Below, piece by piece: positions 32,931 to 41,217 of a stretch of 42,500 bases of DNA. Location: contig CAUYUJ010017774.1 of assembly GCA_963575745.1 (NCBI GenBank), positions 92,501 through 135,000 on the forward strand, given 5' to 3'. Origin of the DNA: Prorocentrum cordatum. Taxonomy: Eukaryota > Sar > Dinophyceae > Prorocentrales > Prorocentraceae. The notes under the pieces are model-generated. The model did not search any database and was not told the origin of the DNA. It saw only the letters and a program-made list of their open reading frames with translations. Position numbers and translations under genes: made by a program. Position 1 is the stretch's first letter. Each line of letters begins with the position of its first letter.

Positions 32931-34329
32931 ACACCTTTGCCCCCCCAAAAAAAACGGGCCGGGCTTGGCTCCCGGGGGAGGGGTTTGGGGAGGGGCCGGG
33001 GAAGACTCTCACACGCCGTGACCCCGAGGTCAAGGGAGTGGCGGCATCGGTACATTTTAGTCCCCCGAGGGCTGTTACATTTCAGTGTCCATTCCGATCC
33101 GATCGTTCCGATTCGATATCGATTCCAGCTGGCCCAGATTGGTTTCCGACGATCCAATAGGGCCCGATGTTGGCATGGCGTTGTTGTGCATCTTGGCGTA
33201 GCCGGTCCCTACGCAGCCTGGTCCGACGCACATCCCCATTCGATCCGACGTCCCGACTCGATGTTGACTGATTTCTGTTTTTGCAGACTGATCTGAGAGC
33301 GTCCGTCAGGAATCATGTGGTCATTGCGTCCCTCGGCCTCTTAGGGCCTCGGGTTGCAGGCTTCTTGGGACCATGTCTTGTTCCCGCAGGGTTGCGTCCT
33401 TCGAGCGTGCGCGCCTCGCATGCGTCTGGCATTACGCATACCAACGTCAGGGGCATTCGGATTACAAACCTGTCCACCGGCCCCACCCCATGGTCACAGG
33501 GACGCATGCGAAGCGACAGTGAAAGTTTACGGAAGCAAGTACACATGATTGTTGCGCAGAGGTCGTGAGAACATGGCAGAGTTGAGAGGGGCAAGAGCAT
33601 TGCCGTGTGTAGAGCCAGCTACGTATCATTGCCCATCTGTTGCATGGCTGAGGGTGCCATTCGCACATCGAGGTTTGCGTTTTTTTTTGTTCTGGCGTTT
33701 GCAGCAAGACTAGAGTGCGAATCATCAGACACGTGAGATATAAAATCTGGCGCGCCATGCGATTCGCTCGGCTCGCCTAGCGGTAGGGGTGGAACTCTGT
33801 CTTGGGGTCAAACAAATCAACGAAGCGGGGTTGGTAATTAGTTGTTACTTCGCAGTGCGAGGAGAGTCGGGCAGTGAGAATTGGCGAATGAGCAGCACGA
33901 CCGACAAGGTCAAGAGGTATCGAAGCAGGGCCGTGTACAGAGTGCTCGCGCGCATTCCGAATATAAGGAACTTTACACACTGTTCATGTCTAAGTCTTCG
34001 AAATTTCTTTGTTTTTTTTGGGGCCAAGATCCTCATTTCTGGTTGTTTTATCCCCTTGGCCTCTTCCTGGCCACTGGGGGGCCGGGCACACTTAGAGACG
34101 AGCACAGTCAGAAACGAGCACAATTAGAAAGACACGACGTGCAGCTGGACTGCCGAATTGTGAGGCAGCCTGACCTCCGGGGCATGGCGGGCCACGCCGC
34201 CCTGTCGCTAGCGCAGAGGCGCGCCGCCCGTGGCGACGCATCCCAGCGATGCGCTTTCGCGCCGTGGCGCCCACTGGTGCCATCCGGGGGCCGCCCGGCT
34301 GCTGCATCCGATCGGCCATCTCTGCGCAC
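32931..34329. other. No recognised gene; one CCGATCCGAT repeat copy
   Basis: A CCGATCCGAT-family copy occupies 33070-33180 (GATTCGATATCGATTCC, GGGCCCGATGTTGGCAT). The rest has moderate open frames with no recognisable domain. A short tRNA A-box-like phrase near 33775 has no matching arms. Confidence 0.4.
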
Positions 34330-34875
34330 ATACGTGTCTCCCTCCTCCTCCTCCTCCTCCTCCTCCTCCTCCTCCTCCTCCGCCTCCTCCCTCCTCCTCC
34401 TCCGCCTCCTCCCTCCTCCTCCTCCCTCCCTCCTCCTCCTCCTCCTCCCCCCTCCCTCCTGATCTCCTCCTCCGCCTCCTCCGCCTCCGCCGCCTCCTCC
34501 GCCTCCTCCGCCTCCGCCCTCCTCCTCCGCCTCCTCTGCCTCCTCCTCCTCCGCCTCCTCCGCCTCCTCCTCCTCCGCCGCCTCCTCCCTCCTCCGCCTC
34601 CGCCTCCTCCTCCTCCGCCTCCTCCTCCTCCTCCTCCTCTGCCTCCTCCTCCTCCGCCTCCTCCGCCTCCTCCTCCTCCGCCGCCTCCCCTCCTCGCCTC
34701 CGCCTCCGCCTCCCTCCTCCTCCTCCTCCTCCTCCTCCTCCTCCTCCTCCTCCTCCGCCTCCCTCCTCCTCCTCCTCCTCCTCCTCCTCCTCCTCCTCCT
34801 CCTCCTCCTCCTCCTCCTCCGCCTCTGCCTCCTCCTCCTCCTCCTCCTCCTCCTCCTCCTCCTCCTCATCATCAT
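34330..34875 (+). repeat. (CTC)n array upstream of the PNGase gene
   Basis: About 540 bases of CTC/CGC/CCT triplets end in a short ATC run (34866-34881). The array keeps the exon-1 frame open upstream, but the predicted protein there is only Pro/Ser/Leu low complexity. It is the longest pyrimidine tract on the gene's sense strand and sits 180 bases before the start codon. Confidence 0.9.
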
Positions 34876-35055
34876 CATCATCAGGCTCGACGGGTGCCCC
34901 GCAGGATCCGCAGGTGCACGTGCCACCGAGTCTGCCTCAACGGTGACCGTTTCGGCTGCAGCTCGCGGTCTTTCAGTCGCCACCCGTGCGCGCGCGAGTG
35001 CTGGACTTCGCCGCCAGCGCGCGGACTGCAGCCCGCGCAGCCCGCCCGCGGACTC

Positions 35056-38000
35056 ATGGCCACCGGGCTGCCGGGGCTGCTGGGACCGAAGCTGCTGCGA
35101 GGTGGCCAGGAGATCGACACGGCGTCCGTGTGCAGCGGCACGGTGGCGCTCTACTTCTCTGCCCACTGGTGCCCGCCATGCAGATCCTTCACGCCGCTTT
35201 TCTCGAAGGTCTACAAGCGGAGCAAGGAGCAGGGCAAGTCTTTCGAAGTGGTGTTCATCTCCTCCGACCACGACGAGTCGTCCTTCCAGGAGTACTACGG
35301 CACGATGCCGTGGCTGGCGCTGCCTTTCCACAACAGCGCGCAGCGGCAGAGCCTCGGCACGGCGTTCGGCATCCGGGGCATCCCCGCGGTGGTGCTGGTG
35401 TCTGGCGGCGGGTCGCTGATCGACAGGACCGGCGGCGCGGTCGGGGGCGGAAGTGAGAGGGGGCGGGCCTTCTTAGAAGGCTCGGAAGCCCTCTGGCCTC
35501 CTGAGCAGTTTTCGGAGCCTCCCCCGGAGACGCAGGACACTTCGCAGAAGGCCGGAGGGCTTCTGAGAAGCCCCCCCGCCGTCTGAGAAGGCGTTCTCCT
35601 TCTCGCTTCCCCCTGGATCGCCGCCGGCAGGAGTGCAAACGCGAAGGTCATGTCGCCAGGCTTCCTGGCCTCGCTCCCGCGCGTGCTGGACGTCGAGGGC
35701 GACGTGGGGCCACTGCCAGCAGAGCCAGTCCCCGTGCGCATCCGCCACCGCGGTCGGGTCGTGGAGGTCGAGGTGGACCCCGACGACGACTGGGAGATCT
35801 TGCGAATGCAGGTATTCTCCGCCACCGAGGTTCATGGGCTGACATGGGCACAGAGAATGCTCCTCCTCCTCCTCCTCCTCCTCCTCCTCCTCCTCCTCCT
35901 CCTCCTCCACACGAAGAGCGGCAGCAGTTCCTGCCCATGCTGAGCCGGATTCGTTGTTGGCGTCGCCACGCTGTTCCTTTGAGGCAGAGGGCCGCCTGCC
36001 CAACAGCGGCCGCTGTCAGTTTGGGACCACTTCTGTTGTTGGGCATCGGTGCCCGTTTTTTTCCGTACATATTTCGGGCGTCCGATCATACTCAGGAGGG
36101 GAAAAAACACACAGACACAATTAATCGTCGATTCCCAAGAAAATATGGGAAACTATGGGAAGTGGGGGGATGACAAAACCCAGAAAATATAGGAACACAT
36201 AAGGAATCCTTTTATTTTTGTATATTCATTTGTGTGTCCTGGGGCCCCTTCACATACGACTCTCAGATTTCTCGGGGTGGGAGTCCGTGGGGGGCCACGC
36301 GGGCGTGCTGTGGAGTCAGGCCCCCCGGCTCGAACGGGAGCCCCCCCTTCGGGGTCCGGCAGCCCGACGGCCCGCACCCTTACACATAGCGCCTCCATCT
36401 CTTTGCCCTTCCCCATTCCTCCCTCCCATAGTCGGCGGCAGGCCTGGGGGGAAGTGAGGAGGGGCGGGCATTCTCAGAAGGCTGGGAAGTCCCCCCGGCC
36501 TTCTGGGAAGTGTCTTGAGCCTTCTCCGAAGACGCAGAAGACTTCTTGGAAGGCAGGAGGGCTCTGAGAAGTCCCGCCGCCTTCTCAGAAGGCCTTCTTC
36601 GTCTCATTGCCCCCCTCGCTCGCCGCAGACCTTTGGTTGTGGTTTTTGGTCAACTTGGCCGTCTGGGACGCCCACATCGGCCATTCCGATTCCGATGTTT
36701 CGGCGATCCGATGCGGTCCCCCGCTCGTTCGCCACCGATCTAGGCTTGAGCGTGTGCCGTTTTCCTTCGCCGAGGGCGCGACGGCCCCAAAAAATGGCTG
36801 CTCGCACGACACGAAAACCTGACGCACCGGGGTAGCCGAGAGCCTTCCTCGGGGGTGGACAGAACCCCCAACAGTGACACGTCGATTAGTGAATTGTCCG
36901 TTTTCGGTTCTCGAGAGGGCGCCGTGGCCGTTATTTTCCAGGCTTGCGCCCGCCAGGTTTGGGCCTCAGGTCGTTTTCACTAAACCACGTTTTACTAAAG
37001 GGGGTTCTGTCCATCCCCGATTTCCAGAGGTGCCCGTGGAGCAGCAGCGCCTTTTCGGCCTCGGCGCGCCGAGGGGGCCCCTCCGCGAGGACGTGGCGCT
37101 GGCGCGGGCGCTGGCCGTCGGCCTGCGGGCGCAGCGGGGCTCCGGCCTGGTCGTGGCGGGCGTGCCCGAGTCGGCCAGGAGCGCGTCGAGCACGCAGAAG
37201 GACCCCGATCGGCGGGGAGCGAGGGGGGAGCGAGAAGGAGGCCTTCCCAGACATCGGGCGTCTCGAAAAAATCGAGACGGAGGTTTTTCGTCGTTTTCGG
37301 CCTCTCGGGGCCCTCGCCGGGCCTCGGGACCGTCAAAAAACGACTCGGGGTGAAAAACCGGTCCCAGGGAAGTAGTCGGGAGGTCGGGGGCCCGTGTCTC
37401 GAAAAAATCGAGACGTCGGATGTCTGGGTTCGGAGAGGGCGGCGGGACTTCTCAGGGGCCCTCGCGCCTGCTGGGGAGTTGTCTGCGTCTTCGGGGAAGG
37501 CTTGGAGGAGGAGGAGGAGGAGATGAAGGAGGAGGAGGAGGAGGAGGAGGAGGAGGAGGAGAAGGAGAGGGAGGAGAATTCCTCAGACGGCCCGGGGGCT
37601 TCAGAGCCTTCTGAGAAGGCCCGCCCCTTCGGGGAAGGCACCCACAAGAACCCCGAGGATCACCGAACGCGCTTTACTATTTGCAAAATGCCTGTTCGCA
37701 AACGTCCAACAATCAATTGGTGTTCGATGCTGTGGAGTTTGTTTGTGTCGACGCAGTGGACCCAGGCCGCTTGCGAGTACTACTTTGCGAATCGTGGGAC
37801 GCGCAAAGCTCCGACGCTCCGGACAAAAATGGAGCGGCCGGTTTTGTTGGAGCTTTTTCGGCCTCCGGGGGCCGTCGCCAGGCTTGGGGGCCGTCAAAAC
37901 ATATCAGGATCAAAAGCCAGGGAGTAGCGGTGCCGACACGTCGTCGGTTCCCCAAGGACGCTCGTACGTCCGCCCCGTCTGTCCTCCTCCTCCTCCTCCT

Positions 38001-41000
38001 CCTCCTCCTCCTCCTCATCCTCCTCCTCCTCCTCCTCATCCTCCTCCGCTCTGCTTTTTCGTCCTGCTTTCCTTGCCCCCCTCGCTCTGTCTCCCGTCCC
38101 CCTGCCTTCCTGGATGTGTGCCTCTCCGCTGCCTCCTTGCCGTTCCCTGCCGTCCCCGTATGTTCTACTTCCTCCAGCGGCGTCTGCGCTCTCGGCGGCG
38201 TCGCGGTCTGTCCGGCGGTCTTCAGTCGCACGTCGTGGAGCCAGTTGCGCGTCGGTCCCTTGTGCAAGGGGAAACAATCGAGCACCCACAAGGACGATGC
38301 GGTCGGCGCGGGCCACCATCGGGGCTGCCTAGACTCCAGGAACAAAAAAGTGCATACATCTAAACATTCGGAGCTCCACGTGGGTTTCTTGGATCGGCGG
38401 TGGTCCCCCCTGGCGGCGCCTCTGGCGCCGCCCTTGCGGGCTCCGCGCGCCAGCGAGCGGGATCCAGCTCCGATCCAAGACATCCGTACGGGGATCCGAA
38501 CGTTTATGATTATGCAGTTGTTTGTTCCTCTGCAGACTCCCCTCAGGCCTGGAGCGCCAAGCAGGACGACAAGGAGCCCTGGTACCAGATGGACCTGGGT
38601 GCAGCGAGGTCTTCAAGTGCAACGCTGGGGGGGGGGGACAGGCTCAGGGGGGGATGCATCTGCCCCCAATCGCCCATTCATCGCCGATTAGGGCCCGATA
38701 GTTCACCCCGCCCAGAGACGTGCGGATCTGCTATCGGGGGCCCAGCGCCGATCTCTCGGCGATGCATCTCCGACTCCTGCTCGATGCTTCCCCTGCTCCT
38801 CCCTGAGCCGTTTCCCCCCCCCGGTCATTGCCCCTCAGGTCGGTCGCCGGGGTCGTCGTCGCTCCCCGGGCTGGCAACCCCGTTCAGTGGGTTACAAAGT
38901 TCAAGGTGTCGGTCGCCACGGCCGAGACTGGGCCCTGGCAGCCCGCGGGCGAAGAGTTCGCAGGGTGCGTCTCGGAAGTGGGATCGTGCCGGGCCGTGTT
39001 CCCAGCGGCCATGGAAGCGCGCTTCGTCAGGGTCCACCCGACCGAGTACAAGACTCGGGAAGCAAATAGTGGCATGAAGAGAAGCTGTCAGGGGTCCGCA
39101 CGGATTCCTTGGATCGGCGCTGGAGCCCCCTGGTGGCGGCGCCTCCGGCGCCGCTCCTGGCGCGCTCCGCGCGCCAGGGAGGGTGGGTCCAGCGCAGATC
39201 CAAGAGATGAGCGCGGGCCTCTGAAAGTTCACGTTCATGTGTGCATTCGCTCCCCGAAAGAAGCATTGTTCGCTGCGTGCGGACGTGCTCCTCGCTGGGG
39301 ACGCCCCGGACCTGCCACCTGAGATCGTGGTGCTGGGGAACTTCTCACAAGGAGATCCGTTTGAGGTGGCTGGGGAAGCCGCGAACGCTTCGGCACTGGA
39401 CACAAGCGCCAAGATGATGGAGGAGCAGCACCTCGCGATGTTGCAGGCAAAGCTGAGCGCTCTGCCGCAGCGGCTGCAGGCCCTGGCAAATACCTTCCAG
39501 CGGACGTTGAAATATGACGATCTCGATCTGCAGCGGCAGGCTTTGGACCAGATCCCCGTGTGCGCACTGGACGCGCTTGCAACGGCTAGCGAGGGGGCGT
39601 GCTCTCCCGAGAGCGGGGGCTACGAGATTGCCTTCATGCGCCAGCTCCTGCGGTGGTTCAAGCACTGCTTCTTCTCCTGGACCAACGCCCCGCGCTGCGA
39701 CAACTGCGGGGGTGCCACGAAGGCGGTGGGCAGGGCTGAGCCGACGCAGATCGAAAAGTCGTTTGGCGCTGGCACCGTAGAAGTCTACCAGGGCCCCTGT
39801 GGTCAGCACACGCGTTTCCCGAGGTACAACGATCCAGGCAAGTTGCTGGAGACGAGGACGGGGCGGTGTGGCGAGTGGGCCAACTGTTTCACCCTGGTGT
39901 GCCGCGCACTGGGCTACGAGGCGCGGTGGGTGCAAGATTGGACTGATCACGTCTGGACGGAGATCTACAGCGACAGCTGGGGCCGCTGGGTCCACGCGGA
40001 CTCCTGCGAGGCTGCAGTAGACTGCGCGCTGATGTACGAGAAGGGGTGGGGCAAAAAGCTCACCTACTGCGTGTCCTTCGCGCGCGACAACGTCCGCGAC
40101 GTGTCCAGGCGCTACACCCGAAACTACGAGGCTATGCTGGCGCGGCGCGGCGAGTTCCGCGAGCAGGAACTGTCCAGGGCACTGACCGCGGTGGACGAAT
40201 TCGCCGCCGAGCGTTCCCTGGCCCGCCTCTCCGCCGCTGCTGCAGAGCCGAGGCGGAGACTGCTGGAGGCGAGGGCGGAGCAGGAGGAGAAGGAGCTGGC
40301 TAGCTGCATCACCCAGGGTGGGTCCGTGAAGGAGGGGGAGCAGGTCGGGCGCACCAGCGGGGACAAGGACTGGAGAGACCAGCGCGGGGAGCTCGGCTCC
40401 ACAGCGGAGGCCCGCGAGAGAGCCATCGCCTGCTCCGACAGCGGCGTCGGCGGAGGCGGCGCGCAGCCCGTGCCGGGCAGCTGGTGGAACTCTGCGGAGA
40501 ACGCCAGCTTCGTGGACGGAGTACTCTCGGCGGACTTGCGGTGCTGCGACGGCTCGATGCGCCGCTGCTCCGTCAGGGTGGAGCCTGGTGCCGCGTACGA
40601 CAACACCGACGGCGCTTTCGAGCGGTCGGGCTGCTCGGCCGACAACGTGCCCGGGAGCTGGCTGGGGTCTGCCGAGAACGCCCGGCTGGTGAATGGGATC
40701 CTCTCTGCGGACCTGAGGTGCAGTATCGTTCATCAAGCAGTGGCGAAGCGCCTTGGCTCCACTATAGGCCGACCAAAGAATGGTATAAGAGTCTTTTGTG
40801 GTTGCCACGAAATGTTCTTAGAACACTTCTGGCAGGGACTGTTTTGTTTTAACACATCGGGCGAATGTTCTAAGAACAGTGTTCTTCTTATTGGAACATT
40901 TTTGGGTTCTAAGGACATTTCGTGGCAGGCCCATAGGAGTGCCGGGGCGGTCGGTCCCTGCTCAATCAACGCATCCCCAACCACACCGGGCACTGGCATC

Positions 41001-41217
41001 TCAGCCCCGCCACCCCCCCCAAGTGAAAGATCGGCCCCTCGGCGCCCCCGAGGGGGGCCGCCCATCTCTCCCATCATCCAGGGGCGCAGCATCGGCCAGC
41101 GGGGGCCGAGGCCATGCCGGGGGGGAGAGGTGCTGCGACGGGTCGACGCGCCGCTGCTCCGTCGAGGTGGAGCCCGGCGCCTCCTACGCCAACATCGACG
41201 GCTCCTTCCGGCGGGAG
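35056..41217 (+). CDS. Multidomain peptide:N-glycanase (eight exons, 3' end unresolved)
   Basis: Removes N-glycans from misfolded glycoproteins in the cytosol by hydrolysing the GlcNAc-Asn bond, a role known for PNG1/NGLY1. Exons: 35056-35426, 35631-35829, 37030-37200, 38293-38332, 38536-38608, 38839-39052, 39261-40717, 41130 to at least 41217. All joins keep frame. Domains by residue: thioredoxin/tryparedoxin-like 1-135 (C39-PP-C42); ubiquitin-like about 157-235; F5/8-type-C about 238-375 (WYQMDLG); PNGase core about 460-690; helical linker to about 735; CVNH repeats 760-810 and 819-872. Triad C559, H586, D603 has the spacing of yeast C191/H218/D235. One zinc knuckle is CDNC (502-505). In the second, only C536 remains. 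No PUB or PAW domain is seen. The start at 35056 is the first Met directly before the thioredoxin fold. No stop codon is placed. Confidence 0.85.
35427..35630 (+). mobile_element. Intron 1 = element B (204 nt, GA...AG)
   Basis: The exon ends ATC-GAC-AG and resumes G-AGT-GCA. The repeat CAGGA lies at both junctions. Inverted termini GGCGGCGCGGTCGGGGGCGGAAG and (reverse complement) GGCGGCGATCCAGGGGGAAG make the whole intron an element. The tryparedoxin-like sequence reads through as LIDRSANAKV, which supports the junction over alternatives that keep extra glycines. Confidence 0.8.
35860..35910 (+). repeat. (CTC)n array in intron 2
   Basis: About 16 CTC triplets just after the 5' splice site. 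Confidence 0.9.
35935..36085 (+). repeat. GCCCAACAGCGGCCG-core repeat, copy 2
   Basis: Same order of blocks as 26875-27060, slightly shortened, in intron 2. Confidence 0.7.
36097..36240 (+). mobile_element. Element C copy 3 in intron 2
   Basis: AGGGGAAAAAACACACAGAC at the left, TTCATTTGTGTGTCCT at the right. More diverged in the middle than copies 1 and 2. Confidence 0.75.
36434..36625 (+). mobile_element. Element B copy in intron 2
   Basis: GGCGGCAGGCCTGGGGGGAAG at the left pairs with TGCCCCCCTCGCTCGCCGC at the right. Internal CTTCTCAGAAGG blocks match intron 1. It is followed by TTTGGTTGTGGTTTTTGGTCAA, as is the 41796 copy, so a larger unit was duplicated. Confidence 0.75.
37246..37428 (+). 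mobile_element. 183-bp element inserted in a reversed element B
   Basis: Termini CCCAGACATCGGGCGTCTCG and (reverse complement) CCCAGACATCCGACGTCTCG. The palindromic TCTCGAAAAAATCGAGA occurs near each end. TTC flanks both sides. Removing the element restores the element-B consensus GGCCTTC-GGAGAGGGCGGCGGGACTTCTC. Confidence 0.7.
37505..37575 (+). repeat. (GGA)n array in intron 3
   Basis: Interrupted GGA array inside the reversed element B, which it has expanded. Confidence 0.85.
37982..38050 (+). repeat. (CTC)n array in intron 3
   Basis: CTC triplets with two CAT interruptions. Confidence 0.85.
38333..38535 (+). mobile_element. Intron 4 = element A (203 nt, AC...AG)
   Basis: AGACTCC occurs at both junctions. 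Termini AGGAACAAAAAAGTGCATA and (reverse complement) AGGAACAAACAACTGCATA pair. The interior has TTGGATCGGCG and CCTGGCGGCGCC arms. Joins GCL to DSPQAW inside the discoidin domain. Confidence 0.8.
38609..38838 (+). mobile_element. Intron 5 = a different hairpin element (230 nt, GT...AG)
   Basis: AGGTC occurs at both junctions. The poly-G terminus followed by ACAGGCTCAGGG pairs with CCCTGAGCCGTTT and poly-C at the right. An inner pair (GATGCATC / GATGCATC with GGCGATTAGGGCCCGATAG / CTATCGGGGGCCCAGCGCC) completes a hairpin unlike elements A and B. Confidence 0.75.
39053..39260 (+). mobile_element. Intron 6 = element A (208 nt, AC...AG)
   Basis: AAGA occurs at both junctions. Terminus GGGAAGCAAATAGTGGCATGA pairs with (reverse complement) GGGGAGCGAATGCACACATGA. 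The interior carries TTGGATCGGCGCTGGA and GGCGCGCTCCGCGCGCC. Joins HPTEYK to KHCSLRADVL, the canonical end of a discoidin domain. Confidence 0.8.
40718..41129 (+). other. Intron 7 (412 nt, GT...AG)
   Basis: AGGTGC occurs at both junctions. It splits the second CVNH repeat between LSADLR and CCDGS. It contains a 125-bp hairpin element (40803-40927). Confidence 0.85.
40803..40927 (+). mobile_element. 125-bp hairpin element in intron 7
   Basis: Left end TGCCACGAAATGTTCTTAG and right end (reverse complement) TGCCACGAAATGTCCTTAG differ at one base over 22. A smaller inner pair (TTCTTAGAAC / GTTCTAAGAAC) lies between them. No clear target duplication is seen. Confidence 0.75.

Larger units (their letters stand above)
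35830..37029 (+). other. Intron 2 (1200 nt, GT...AG), a nest of repeats
   Basis: Splits the ubiquitin-like domain between SATE and VPVEQQ. The repeat GAGGT lies at both junctions. The contents are, in order, a CTC array, a GCCCAACAGC repeat, element C, element B, a TTTGGTTGTGG repeat and a CCGATCCGAT fragment. Confidence 0.8.
37201..38292 (+). other. Intron 3 (1092 nt, GA...AG), compound
   Basis: Joins STQK to DDAVG at the start of the discoidin domain. Versions of GCACCCACAAG lie at three places: the exon end (37191-37200, as GCACGCAGAAG with flank), mid-intron (37638-37648) and the acceptor (38282-38292). The left part is element B in reverse orientation, itself carrying another insertion. 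The right part holds a CTC array. Confidence 0.7.

Noticed and set aside
33765-33840. Possible tRNA on the plus strand (GCCTAGCGGTAGGGG)
   Set aside because: Only A-box-like. No anticodon or T arm can be drawn.
34249-35055. N-terminal extension of the PNGase exon 1 frame into the CTC array
   Set aside because: Upstream residues are low-complexity Pro/Ser/Leu from the triplet array. The Met at 35056 directly precedes the thioredoxin-like fold.
35453-35632. Alternative intron 1 bounded by AGTG repeats
   Set aside because: Also in frame, but it would keep extra Gly residues that belong to the inverted terminus of element B. The CAGGA cut removes the whole element and gives LIDRSANAKV.
39080-39263. 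Alternative intron 6 bounded by GAAG
   Set aside because: It keeps frame but leaves the element-A terminus in the exon. The AAGA cut gives a canonical discoidin ending (HPTEYKKHCSLRADVL).
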